Source: Ciona savignyi
Lineage: Eukaryota > Chordata > Ascidiacea > Phlebobranchia > Cionidae
Direction of reading: 5' to 3'
DNA: 64,000 nt
Assembly (NCBI GenBank): GCA_000149265.1
Contig: CH003163.1
Coordinates: forward strand, 608,840-672,839
Made by a program: the position numbers and the translations under genes. How positions within the stretch are numbered: position 1 is the stretch's first letter; every line of letters starts with the position of its first letter. Shown piece after piece: positions 1-13,625 of this stretch. The notes below the pieces were generated by a model, which saw only the letters and a list, made by a program, of their open reading frames with translations, made no database searches and was not told where the DNA came from.

Positions 1-408
1 CATACAATAAAATACAACATAAAATTAAGTAAGATTAAATTGCCGGGGAATTGTGTTATTAATTTTTGGTTCCAATGAAGTTTTTAGGATAAAGCAACAG
101 AGTTGGGATAAAAACTTCTCGAATAGAGAAATCATGTACTTGCTATATGACCAGAATGTAGCAACATGATTGCAAATTTGTCTTGAACAAAACAAATGAC
201 AAGCAAGTGGCTTGTTTTGATAAACATTAACATAAGCTAACAGCTTATACCTACTAAAATTTCTTTCTACATATTATTTAACACCAATATATGCTTTACA
301 ACATCTAGATATTAGTTTTATATTAAATACGATGCAGCGTCATTTTGTTATCCAATCCCCTCATTCTTCATTAACAATGAAACAAAAAAAACTGAAGTAA
401 TTTCTTAC

Positions 409-3400
409 CTTTTACTTGGAAGTGAGTTTTACGTGACATCTTATATCTTTCCTCGCCATCAACCACATACTCTGCGACGTACCATGCTACGTATGTTTGG
501 CCACTGCTTGATGGGTAGATTGGCTTGAATGTGTATTGTAGCACTTGTGTGTTCTGCAGTGGTAAGATAAATTGATTTATCATATCATTTAGCGTGTGGC
601 AGTATGGCGAAGATGTGGTGCGTCGGTTACTTAGTCGGAAGGTTACAAGTTTAAAACTGGCTCTGCTGCTTTGGACACACAAGACACTTAGGACTTTGAT
701 TGAAATAATGTATTTAACAAAAAAATAAATGCAAAAACGAAATATTGTATTTAGGACTACGCGAAATAATGTATTTAACAAAATTATTGGATCTATCGCA
801 CACAATACATTATAATGTCTTTGCGGACTTCTTAAAACCTCCCGAATGTAACATTAAGGTTGTTTTAACTGTCAGACAAACTTACATAGTTAATGCGTTG
901 CACGCTGGCCGTTTTAAACGACAACGGGCGAGTGTGGTTTAAGTTGACAAAATAAGCCAATTGTGGTTCATATGAGGTGAAATGGTAACAACTCGGTACT
1001 TGAGGTACAGTCATGGTGATCGTGTAACCTTGAACTTCAAGTGCAGGTTGCGGGACAACTTTCAACATCTTACCTGAACATTGGATTAATTTTTAAATTC
1101 TTTAGAATTGCTATGTCAAGAGATAATACCAAGGCTGTAAAGTTAAAGTTGTGCCACCAAGGCAAAAGCTCACTTTTAAGTTAACTACGTATGATGTTTG
1201 GTTGTCATGTTCAAATTTTAGATCAAAACCACTTTAAAAATATATATTAAACAAAATTTTAGTTTATACCAGGGTACATTGATTACAAGGTGCAATTTGC
1301 TCCTGGGCATCATAATTTTTGCCCATTGATACCAGATAGGATACTTATTTTTTATAATCTATAATGGAAAATTGTTAGATATAGTGCAACCAAGCAATTG
1401 AAACACAATGGTCAAAACATATGAAGTAACCATTAGGTATTCAGTAGTTGTGACCAGTGGAAATGGAATGTTTGTAAAATTACCATTGTAGTTGAATAAC
1501 AGTTGAAAATGCAAAACTGTTTTTCTTAGCATCTTATTTTTATTTAAATATTCACCTACAACTTTTAACCTCTTTGTTCAACGTTTGTTATTAAGCAATT
1601 CTGTAAGAGTACTTGTTTCAAATTTTATAGTTTAGCAAAATACACAACTTTGTCTTTCATCAACAAAGTCATTAAGTTAAACGGATTACACTTACCACAT
1701 AGGCATTTGTCAAAGCCATTCCATGCAACACAACCTGAAATTTAAATTTTGCAAATTGTAAAATTTAAGCAACTAAATACTTTAAACTGCAATTGTATGT
1801 TAAATATGGCAAAACAAACTGAAAATGAATATTTTTTTAATTAAAACACATTGGAATATACATTTTTTTGTCACAGGATTTTAAGAATTCTTAATATATT
1901 TGTTTTTTTTGTCACAGGATTTCAATAATTTTTAATATATTTGTCGATTTTGGTCAGTTTCTACAAAAACGTGCATGAACAGGTTCCGTTCAAATAGTTT
2001 AGAGTGTAAATCATGCTTTAACCACAAAATGAAAATCGTGATATTTTTTACGCCTGCAGGGCAAATCAATCAGCCTCTTCTCATAGATAAAAACATTTTT
2101 TTTAAATTTTGCACAACATGGGCCGGGAACCCGTCAGACAGCCATTAGTATATATCATGGCATGTAACATATTAATGTAACGTGCACCAGCTGCACGAAA
2201 GTGATTGATATTTCTTATCTTCTTGAAAGTAATCAAAAAAGTCGGCAATTGATTTAGGGTGACATGCAAGACTATAAAAAAACATGCAATCTGATATCAT
2301 AACATGCAATACAAAGTCATAACATACAATATGATGTCATGGATGCTTTTAAAAGTAAATTAGTCAGAGAACATGTAAATTGGTGGGAGAACCAGACAAT
2401 ATTGTATAGGGAGCTGTTAAAAAAATAACAATCTCTTAGATAACTTTTTACGCAAAATAAATATGACATGGTGTTGACAAACAATAAAAATTCCTTTTTT
2501 TATTCCACAACTTTGGTATAAGGTATATTATTTGTTTAGTGAATTGGTTAGATGCTTAACTTTGCAAAGGCACAAAAATGGTTATCAAAGCTTTATATAC
2601 TTTAAGACATTTATTTTGGAAGTATAGGGATGGGCAATGTAAAATATACTATTCTAGACAGTTTTAAAATAGTAATTGTAAATCATAAAACAGTGGTTTT
2701 TAAATATTTAAAATAAAATAGCTTTGCAGTGTTTGCGAAGAAATGACGACTGTTTAACTTTTTTTTTAATACTCCTTTTAAAGAGTTGCATACACAGTGA
2801 AAGAAACTGAAGTAACAGGCCTTCTATGGCCTTCAGGATCAAATTCCGGGTCCCGGTGCTACCATGGACCCACCCATACTATTGTATTGTATAGGAAGCG
2901 AATTTCTAGTTTTCCCATCCCTAGTTGTATAACATTTAGTCAGGTGGTTAAGTAGAAAAGCGTTGTATGCGTGCATGTAATAGTGTGACAAATACCCTAA
3001 TATTGCCCTTCATTTTCATGGAATAAAATATCATCGTAAGTATTATGAATCTTACTTTTCGACTGAAAAGGTGTAGATTTTTGTCTGCTTATTGTAGTTA
3101 TTGGTAAAGATTGTATTTCAATTGTATACTCCAAATCTGGGATTAGGTGGACTTGAGAAAGGACGCTGAACCGCAACTAGAATAAAAATGATAGGTTTAT
3201 TCATGAGAAATATTTGGCATAATACGTCAAACATAAACCAGCTGTGCGTCAATCTTATAATTATCTGCACGTTTGTGTCCTTGGGCAAATGCACTTGACT
3301 AACGGTGCTCCATTATAGTGGTTTCAATTTTGATCTGATCGTTAGACTGATCAAAAAAGTGAAGTTTAATATCAAAACAAACAGAAATAGCTCTGATCGC

Positions 3401-6400
3401 ATGACTTACTCAAAAGATAATCGAAAAATGATCTGTTTTATAATAACGAACATTTTTTAGACACTAAGATAAAAAATGCTAGTTAACAATTTAAGGAAAT
3501 TGTTGCCAAAAAATTTGAAAGAATGTCATTTGTGGCATAGAAATAAATTTGGAGTAAAAAAATATGTTAAACACCATATTTAAAATTATAGGTGCAACTC
3601 AAAAACGTGAAGCAAAATTTTGAGACAAAATTATAACAAGTTATTATTGGCACACTGAAAATTGTTTAGTTAAGTCTTTATTCTTTACATATATCCTGCA
3701 ATGTATTTCTGACTACTTGTAATATTATTTAGCATATGTACATATGTATGCATTCTTAATGCAATTTTTATTTGAACTACATAAAAAATTAACCTGGGTG
3801 TCTTCATTCTGTAATTGCCTTGTTAATGTCACGTTGTGGCATTCGCTGACAGTTCCTGGTTTATGTGGCTGGATGGTAACCTGTTAGGAAAAATGATACT
3901 TCAGCAAAATGTTGGAAAATTTCTAAATTAATCAAAAGCACCACAATATATTAAAGACCCAGTGATATATTCTATTCCAAAAAGAACCTTAATAGGCAGA
4001 ACCCTAATTCTTAAGGATGTGTATTATATTTTCAACTAGCCAATCATACATATTTCTTAATATTTACAATAGCAATTAATTTGCAATAGATTTCCAAAGA
4101 GCCAATTACTCATATAAGCATAGTAATGAACTTTACTATAGGCAAAACACCAATTCATCTGCACCACATAAACATAATCTAGAATAGTGGGGAAACAGAA
4201 AACTAACCAGAGGTCTAAAGAACAAAAAATTGGAAATCTAGTAGGCCTATTTAAGTAAAGTAAAAAAGTAAGATATGGTACCGATAGCGAAATTCTAAAC
4301 TACTGCAACCTATTGCTTGTTACAGAATACGGTACCTTAAAAAAAACATGCAATGTCTATTTATTATGGTAAGTGATGGGTTGAAACTACCACAGATTCT
4401 AAATCAATTCTTTAAGGGTATACAATACCTTAAAGGTTTTTTTTTAGGGTATACTTAAAGGTTTTTTTTAGGGTATACAATATCTCGAAGGTTCGGAACC
4501 ATCGGCTAGATCATACACTGACCAACTGTCAACATCCATTCACATTTTAGACTCATACATAATCGAGATAAAACTCTCCAGTTATTTATACAATCCATAT
4601 TGACAACTCTGCTATACACCAGGAGATATGTTATGCAGATCTTACCATGAAGCCCTTGACATCTGGCAAACCATATGGGCATGGCTGCCAGGACACAAAT
4701 GCATATCCGAGAACCTTTTTGAAAACCGGGTCAAAAACTCCAATTTCTGATACATTCACGTTGATTGGTGGACATACATGATTTGAATGGGATTCCACAA
4801 CACTGGCTTGGATCACACACTGGCCTGCGTAAGATAATATACAATTACTCCTGGGCATTAAAATTTCGTAAATAAAGACGAGGTTGATGGCATTTTTTGA
4901 ATTGCAACAAGTTTTAAATTTGACAAAAATTAGTAGTAACTTAACTTAATTGCAACAAGTTTATTGAGGTACCATATATTACTCATCTGAATAATAGCAA
5001 AAAAATTGAAGTTGGTGGCAAAGAGGATAGGATAGAATATTCATCTTTAACCCCTTGAATGGGAAAACCAAGCGGGTTAACACACGGGCAATCGTCAGAT
5101 CACCTCGCGCCCATCGTCGGGTTACCGGAGCTATTGCAGTGTGTTGTATATGATAGACACATTCCTTCAATTAGGTAGAACCCATTAATCCGCTGGGTTC
5201 AGGCAATGTCCGTAAAGTGCTTTGCCCAAGGACACAACCGACTAGCTAGTGACCAGTTTCGCACCTGCAACCTTTCGATTCAAAGGCGACGCACTTAACC
5301 GCTAGACCAACGGGCCGGGCAAGTTTAGTTTATTTTAAAAGATCCCAACCCATTTTATACTAGGACAGAATGCAATATGCAACCTATGCCACCTGGGGAA
5401 TGGATGCCTATGCATATAGTCAAATTAATGTACAACTATTTAATTTTATTACTTTAATACCATTAAACATAAAACAAAAACTACCATTATGGTACATTAA
5501 AAAGAACTACTAAATGAAATTATAAGAAAATGTATAAAACCCACTATAACAAAATTTGGTTACAGATAATTTTTTAACTGATTATTTAATTTCCATATTT
5601 TTGGAGTTTTATTTTTAATAATATACATTCATGTGTTACTACCAAAATTGCTTAAGAAGTATATTAAGATATTGTAAATATTAGAAAATAATAGATATTG
5701 GCAAATAATATCTAAATAAGAAGAACAATATCATAGTTTTAAGATGATTTAGCGCATTTCCAACAGTCCTGTGACTTTCGATTATTTCAACGATACAAAT
5801 ATCTGATTACACAAGACCCTGGACATTGTATTACAGAAAGAGAAAATAAATATGCACCTCCAGAGCTAAGGGTCCAGTCACCGACACAGTTTTTCATGCA
5901 CGGCTGATATGATCTTGTCATCTGGTAAAATAATACAGGAAAATTTGTTTTATTAGAGTAAAAATGCAGAGAACTATTAACAAACCACGAGCGCCAGTAT
6001 TCGTCATAAATAAATAAAAGTAAAACAATCAAATCAGTTATACGTCCAGTTCATAAATAGGTACCGGTAGCTATACACAAAGTAACTTTGATTAACACAA
6101 CCCTGTTTACCTGTGACACAATTAAAAAGTCCCAATTATATTTACGGTGCCATACTTGAAACAACATTGAAAAACACTAAGTGTGACCACAACATATTAT
6201 TAAAATATCATCTCTGTCTTTTTTGCAAAGCCTATAGTGTGTACATAGATATAAATCTATATGATAAGCTCACCACATGCATTATGTTTCACATTCCAAA
6301 ACATTTTTATTCCAAAAGTCCAGACTAAATATAATTGTGCATACATTAAACTTGATAATATCCAGCTAAAAAGTCGAATCAATTATCAAAGTTATTAAAA

Positions 6401-7442
6401 CTCAACTTGTGTATACGTTAGTACCGGTACCTATTTCAGCCTTTTTGTGTATTATTTATGTTCAGAGAGCCGCAACAAAACAGGGGCTAATGACTAATTT
6501 CTTGAATTTTTAATCAGATTTTATTTATTCATGAAATGGAAAAGCAATTAATCGAAAAAACATGACAAAGTATTAAATTTCATGTCAATAAATGTACCAG
6601 TAAAACTTGTAAAGCATCCGGCAAAAGGAAAAAAAGCCTACTTAACGTAGTGTTTTATCAACTGCAGTAAGTTTATGTTTATATTACCAGGGTGTTAATT
6701 ATTTAATTATATTTCCAATAATAAGTAGAACTTTTAATTGCAAGTATAAATTTAGCAGTACTTAAATACTACTTAGAAAAATTAGGTACAGGTAATCAAT
6801 GGTTTTCTTTTAAATGTACCTCTAATAAACAGTCTGCAAACGCATGTGTCTACGTTACTATTAGGTAAATAATCTACAAATTGGAAAGTACCATAGAATC
6901 CCCCACATTAGGATAAGGGAATTTCCCTTTACAGTAGAGAAAATGTCTAGACAACTATTTTAAACATTCAGGCGTAGTGAGATTAATGCATTTAATCAAT
7001 AAATTACCGGTAACATATTTTTAAATACAATAAATGCAATAATTGTTAATAACAATTGGTAGTCCACTCACATCCTAATACTGCACTTTTGTTAATAAAA
7101 TGATAACCTATGTGACGTCTAATACATTAGATTAATGATACTACTACTGTACTTTTACAATTTGTAATCAAAAATAAGAAAAATATATAAATAAATAAAA
7201 CCATGGTAATAAGTTTAAAAAAAATTTATAGTTGATTTTACCTTAATATTAATGCCTTTAATTTTGAGGGCACATGCTCGTGGACAATCGTTGATATTTA
7301 AATTCCTGCTTGAATAATGTGATGTTTCCATGGTTGTTGTGGGAGCCCTTTCTATGGTGGTTGTAGTAGTGGTAAAGTTAATTGCACTCCCACCAACTTG
7401 CACAATAAATACCAGATATAAAAGTTGAATACAAAATACCAT
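409..7442 (-). CDS. IL-17 receptor-like ectodomain (5' part of gene, runs off left edge)
   Basis: Minus-strand gene assembled by splice phase. Exons: 7442-7242 (ATG, hydrophobic signal peptide, then a Thr-rich stretch), 5921-5858, 4824-4646, 3880-3794, 3176-3056, 1734-1696, 1073-886; these seven join in one open frame of 293 codons. A further coding block near 680-409 (through TYVAWYVAEYVVDGEERYK) ends at a good donor, but its join to the previous exon does not close in phase, so a small exon may be missing. The protein is Cys-rich (CPRAC, CMKNC, CVAWNGFDKCLC). Exon 5 holds RF-x12-DLEY-x6-LP, like the end of the first fibronectin-like domain of IL-17 receptors, and exon 7 a second beta-rich unit with YTITMTV and a following SCY. 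The transmembrane and SEFIR parts would lie outside the window. The receptor assignment is inferred from these patterns; another Cys-rich receptor is possible. Confidence 0.55.
1862..1948. repeat. Direct repeat of about 45 bp
   Basis: Two tandem units share TTTTTTTGTCACAGGATTT and TTAATATATTTGT, in an intron of the receptor gene. Confidence 0.6.
5016..5322 (-). repeat. tRNA-derived SINE, family B, near full length
   Basis: Read on the minus strand it begins with an A-box-like GGTCTAGCGGTTAAGTGCG, then GGTTGCAGGTGCGAAAC in the B-box position, then TGTCCTTGGGCAAAGCAC, and ends in a short ATCCTATCC-type tail. The same unit recurs with flanks unrelated to it across the window. Confidence 0.8.
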
Positions 7443-9626
7443 TGCACTACTTATTATTTTGTTGCTTTGCTCACCTAGAAAATAAAAATTTTTGGAAATT
7501 TTTGTTGAATATATATATATATATGATTGTTTATCTCATAACTTACATTTAATGAAATATTGTTTTATAAACATAATAAGATTCAATACCAGACACGAAA
7601 AAACAGGTTATTTTTGTTTTCACATTTAATTCAATCTACATGACAGGACTAACTGGGTTTTACTGGCATATTTATTTTGACAAATATTTGTGGAATAAAA
7701 TACCTGGTACATAAGCTGACTAAGTTATTACGGTTATAGGGATTGCGCACAAAATATTAATGACCCATACCGTGGATTAGTTAGCTTACGGTAAACTGTT
7801 ATTGTGTTTTCTTTACAAATACTGATACATAATTTAACATATTTATCTTCTATAAGCAAAAATAAATCTTACGGAATAAAGCAAATTGCAGAAACTTTAG
7901 GAGTTTCGTTCGGAATTATCTCTAGCAGTGAAGAACCTTAAAACACATAACTTCAATAGACATGTATACAAATTCTGCCTGTTTGTTTATATCTTTCGCG
8001 CTACAACTATTTTTTTCTACTCCTCTCTCAAATCGCGTTTTTCTTTAATGTTTATGAGTTTTCTCTCACATGGTTTCTTTTATACGACGAAATTTTAGTT
8101 TCTAAAGGTTTCAGCTAAATTTAGTTAAAAAAAAGAAATATAATTAAATAGGGTAAAACGCAAGAGAATATAAAAATCGTATCATAAAGGCAGCGTTACC
8201 GGATAACATAAAGTTTCAAACTTTTAATTTTCATGTCTTTGGGCAAGACAAGTATTGAACATTGTTGCATCGGTTGAGTTTTTCAATAGGTCAACCAACA
8301 ACTATTTTGAAACAACACAATACAACAAGCAATTCAACCAGGGGTATGAGGTAATTTGGCAAGTAACTAGTCTCTAACGAATGGACAACGGGAATAATAA
8401 TTATGCTTTCCCATTCTACAATAGATACGATCGTAAATCACATTATATATCTTAGGCCTAACTGACAAACAAATATTAAAACATGTCCCAAGTCAACTGT
8501 GGTAGCCTACTTAAACTAGACATGGTACATATGTGGTACTGCTCAATATTACGATAGCCTACGTGGTTAAAGGTACCTAGACTAGTATTAATCCAAATAA
8601 TAAGCATTTAGCCGAAAAACTGTGTACGATCTTGTAAAACTGCGCAGGCCTCCCTCGTGTTGTAATGTCTCAAATTACCGACTCATGCATGTTCGTGGCA
8701 CAGCTGTTTGATATGGCCCACAGTAGGCTTACGATCAACATTAGCTTGTTCCAAAGCATGTGCCATTCTGGTATTAATCGAGGTGACAGGCGATCACCGT
8801 TCTAACCTAGATACTTTGAAAAAAGATTCGTCATTTCTGGTCCAATCTTAAAAAAAAGTTGCAATTCACTACAAGCTCCAGTACAATGGTGTGTTTAGCA
8901 AGATAAACGAAAAATGCATACACTTCTTGAATTTAAGTAAAGGCAGAGCGTCTTATATGAATCTATATTTTCGTTACATAATTTGTAGACCTATTAAATT
9001 TGGGTTGCTGCAGCTTGAAAAAATGGTTTATTTTTTGCTCCTTCTTCACGGCAATGAAAAAATTAGAAAGTAAAACTGCACAACTAGAGTAGTTAAAACA
9101 TGCCAGCTGTATGCATGTGATGTGACATAACAAATTTTAAAGTTTTAGGTAATTTGTTAAAATTTGTTTTCACTTGTGTTTTAAATTTATATTCGGAGAA
9201 CAGCGACAGGATCGAACACAGTTGACTGCAAAGCAATCAATTTCCAATTTCATAAAGATATTTTATACACAACCTAGTGATTAAATTTGCATACTGTACG
9301 CCAACGTGCGTCATCAGTACGCCAATGATCTCATAATGCTCGGAGCGAGGTGTTTAAACCCAGGAAGAACAAAAAATATTCCTAAATTTGTTGTACAAAA
9401 CCCCGTACCGATACTTATCATCTATACATATTTTAGGCGGCCTTAGTTTATAGTTTGGTTATAGTATACGCAGTTATTAGTGTTTGGTTATAGTATAATT
9501 TATTTACAAAACAAAAAGCTTAAACGGCGCCCAATATTTAAAATGATCTTGCTTTGTGCGCGTTAGGACACTAGTGTAGTAGTTCAGTTAACCGTTCCTG
9601 GCACGGCGGGTGTTGGTAGACCCAGA

Positions 9627-9724
9627 GTTGTCGGCTGGACGAATGGTTAACTTGGCCGATTTATAAACCCTCTCTAATATGAAAACGGTCCTAGTAACGA
9701 GCCCATCATGGGGTCGAAACTTAG
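9627..9724 (+). repeat. tRNA-like repeat, family A
   Basis: GTCGGCTGGACGAATGGTTA, AACGGTCCTAGTAACGAGCC and ATCATGGGGTCGAAACTTAG mark a plus-oriented copy. Confidence 0.65.
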
Positions 9725-10299
9725 CTCTAAAAGTTTTGTTTGCACCACCCGGCAGAGTTTTCTCTGTAAATGTGTATTCCAGAGAGGTAGTTTGATCATG
9801 CCGAAGAAACTCGGCAAATCCGGTGTAGGAAAGCTAAATTCTGGCAAATTACTATGTTTCAACGCCACTGTCCCTTTTTGCCTAAGAAATAATCATGGAC
9901 CATGTCTTTAAGAATAATAAAATATTTGTGCCGTCCTTATTAGAATAAAAAGTTACAAAACTCAAATGAGAAAATAAACTAATCAACATATTCACTATTA
10001 TGTAATATTCAATTTTTACCCGAAGAATTAACCATGTGGTCTTGGTAAATTACAACAGATCAAAGAGCAGCACTGTTAGACTTTTACTTGAAACACGAGT
10101 TTCACGGGTGGTAAATAGAGATGTGTAGCGACATGAACTTGTAAGTCTGGATGTATATAGGACAATTTTAAACACGAAAAAGCGTAAAACAATTTCAACA
10201 TATTTACCATAAATATCTATGAAATAAGTAAAAAGACTTCTGATGTTTTATGATATTTCGTCTCATTAACACCAGATTTTTTTACAATGCGTGTATACT

Positions 10300-10520
10300 G
10301 GGATAGGATAGAATAGGATATTCATGTTTATCCCCGTAACTGGGAAAACCAAGGGGCTTAACACATGGGCAGTCGTCAGATTACCTCGCGCCCGTCGTCG
10401 GGTTACCCGAGGTATTGCAGTGCATTGTGTTTACACGTTCCTTCAATTTGGTAAAACCCATTAATCCACTGGGTTCAGGCAATGTCTGTTAAGTGCCTTG
10501 GTGTGTCCGTAAAGTGCCTG
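10300..10520 (-). repeat. tRNA-derived SINE, family B, 5'-truncated
   Basis: Shares TTTATCCCCGTAACTGGGAAAACC and the CTCGCGCCCGTCGTCGGGTTACC core with the copy at 5016; the tRNA-like head is lost. Confidence 0.75.
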
Positions 10521-11388
10521 GTGCATCAAAAACACATCTAATTTGACCAACTTGTATAGCAAATACCATATAGGTTGTTAAGATCCACACAATATGTGTA
10601 TCAGAACACAACGTTTTATGCAGATGCGTTGTATGTCCGATCGTATAATAAAAGGCCGAATAGTGTTTGGGTTGAAAACCAATCTAACGATTGCCCGTGT
10701 GAAGACGTCCATTGTGTTTAGCAAAGAGAAAAATTATTAATATTATTTCCTATCCTCTATACCAAATTCTATATCAGATAGTAAATTATGTTGCAGATAT
10801 ATATCTCCGTCAAGAAGGCCCCCGTTTTATCAAACTTGCTCGTGCACATATCTTTGTTTATGTTATTATGATTATTTCTATACTCTAACAATGTAAACTG
10901 TTCTACCGCCCGCCAGGAATAAAGCGAGTTCAAGGCTCAGAAACCCGGGAATAATGTTATATTTTGTGCCCAATCCGCCGTATGTCAAAAACTATTTCTA
11001 CGGGTTTAAGAGATGCCCGTCTTCCATGGACACCGGTTTCGCCTTCACTGGATATTTTATTATTTATCGGCCCAAATTTTGAACTGTACATAGACCCGTC
11101 ACCAAGATGGTATTTCATTTACAATTCTATATTTTCTTTAATTGCGCCAACCATTCGGCCACAGCAATATTCGTAACCACTGCGGTTGAAATCGCCCTCT
11201 TTGACGTTTCTGGAGCACCATTACAGATCAGTGGAGAGGTGCAAACTATTTGATTTGTTTTCTACTTGAGTGAATAGTTCTTAACGTGTCAATGGCTTAA
11301 TTTCTGAGTGATCACCGGGCAAATTGAATCGAATACCTCAGTGTTTGTTTGTCACTTTGACTTACGTAGATCCACTTTAATTGTTTTT

Positions 11389-11493
11389 AGCCGAGCTCAG
11401 TTTCGAACCCAGGATGGGTTCGTTGCTAAGACCGTTTTATTTAGAATTCTGCATATGTACCGGTCGCGTTAATTATTCGGCCACACGACCGCA
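11389..11493 (-). repeat. tRNA-like repeat, family A
   Basis: Reverse copy with GGTTCGAAACTGAGCTC, first of a local series of three. Confidence 0.7.
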
Positions 11494-11535
11494 CCAGTAG
11501 ATACACTTGTTTTTTTTGTTTTTTTTTTTGTTTTT

Positions 11536-11650
11536 AACGAGCTCAATTTCGAATCCAGTATGGGCTTATTGCGAGAACCATATACATTTTTGTTTTAAAA
11601 GTCTGTATATATATCGGTCTCGTTAGACATTCGGTCACACGACCGCACAA
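11536..11650 (-). repeat. tRNA-like repeat, family A
   Basis: Reverse copy with ACTGGATTCGAAATTGAGC, adjacent to a T-rich run (a possible A tail read in reverse). A third, shorter piece follows at about 11670-11735. Confidence 0.65.
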
Positions 11651-13496
11651 AAAGACCCATTTGTTTTTGTAAGCAAGCTTAATTTTGCATAAAGGTTTCG
11701 TCACTTATGTTGCACACGACCGTACACGTAGATTCACTTATCGGCCTAAATGCACTGTCATGTGCACCCATGCTTCCATCTAGCGGTTTATTTTAGCATA
11801 TTACCAATCGAATAGGTGGTGTGATAGAGACAATATCGAGTGGCAAAGTTTTTCATACAACTAATGCTGAAAAAGATAAATATTCAGTCCTGATTTAAAC
11901 CAAGACCCGCACATCGTGAAGCGCATCAAACCTCGGTCGCTCGAAACCGGTCGCTTACAAAGTAGATCTACGACAGAATATCTTTAATGCGTAGCTGTGC
12001 ACCAAATACAAACGAGGTACGAGGTAAATAAGAGTTCATATAGTGTTCGCGGCCTTTTAGTTGGTTCTTTGTTTATTTTTTGAAAAACTAAGAATTCTTT
12101 TCGCCAATGCTTTTGTTTATATTCGTATTTGACCGTTATTTTATTGTTTTCATTAAACTAAAATGTCCTAATGTTATTCTTTCTCCAGCATATGCTGCTT
12201 ATACAGTGATATGAGAATATCTGGATATTTTTATAACTTATTATAATGAGAATATTTAATAGGTGGTATATTTTCTATATTGTATTTAACTCTTCAAAAT
12301 TTTCCCAAACATAAATGCGTTTTCACAATACAAAAATGCATTGAGACCAGACCAAGGGTTAACATTGACCCCTAACAAGCGAAACGACTATAGTAAAATG
12401 CCAAAGGATAATATTACCGCATTAATACGCCTAATTAGGAAGCAAAATCGGCTAAATTTTCAAAAAATGACCACGATTTGCGTGAGAGAAAATCATTTTG
12501 ACGCTTCAGTGATTTTGCTGCAATTTCTGAAATTCTAATTATTATGTCGCAGAAACATGTACCTGTGGAGTCAGTTATCAAAGCACAGATCGTATTCAAT
12601 TTTATATGTTCTGGACTTGGTCATGTGGCGCAGATAGGCAAGTGGTGTCTTATCAAGCGCGATTTGTGTAGATATGATACCGGATACGAAATTTAAAAAT
12701 AAGGTGCAGATAGACAGGTAGTTTGTTAAAAAAAAACGCGAATTTTGCGAAATTCAACCGCAATTCGTGTAGAAATATTAATGATTTTAAATGCAGCAAG
12801 TTTAGTCCGGTGGTGCGCTTACCAAGGTTAATTTGATCTAAACATTTAAAATGCGCTCGCTGTAAAAAAATCTCTTTTACAATCAGGCGAGTTGATCAAA
12901 AAAAGGACTCTCGCTTAACATTCTCGAACAAGGTATATCTTCGTCAGAGATTGTGAGGTCACAGACACAAAGGGCCGATAGGAAATTAATTCTAGAAAAC
13001 TTTAATCAGAACCAGAACGAGATGTTATTGGCGACAATGTCTGGCGTCAAAGCCATTGTGTTCTAAATAAAAATAGAGATTTGAATAAAAGCCTTAAAAA
13101 CGAAGAAGTCACGGAGAGTTTGTTGCAGGGAATTAGGAACCGGTTCACTTAGGTTTCGACCACGAAATATGTATGTGTTATACGCGTTATAATGAAAGTT
13201 AAGACTTTAAACTAGCAGAGTTTAACCGCATGACATTTTTTGAGACAGGCGCATTTGTAATCAAAATATTTTACAATCAGAACTAGAAAAAGTTTATGAT
13301 TTTAATTATGGATGAGGTAGTTTTTTATTAAGTATAAACAAAACTGTATCAATTACCAAAGAAAACAAAGGGAACCGCGTGGAATATCCAGTAGTTAATG
13401 GTTGTAAGGCGAACTTTCCCAATTTTTTATTCCGCGGCCACAGGATGCACTTCTATGTCGGCCCATACACTATTTTTGTCAAATATATGTGTATTT

Positions 13497-13625
13497 GCGG
13501 TCGTGTGGCCAAATGGTTAACGCCACCGATACATATACCGACTCTTATACAAAAAAACGGTCCTTGTGACGAGCCCATCATGGGTTCGAAACTTGGCTCA
13601 ATAAAAAAAAAAAAAAAAAAAAAAA
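13497..13625 (+). repeat. tRNA-like repeat, family A, with A tail
   Basis: CGGTCGTGTGGCCAAATGGT through ATCATGGGTTCGAAACTTGG, followed by a run of more than 20 A and then TA repeats. The tail shows retroposition. Confidence 0.75.
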
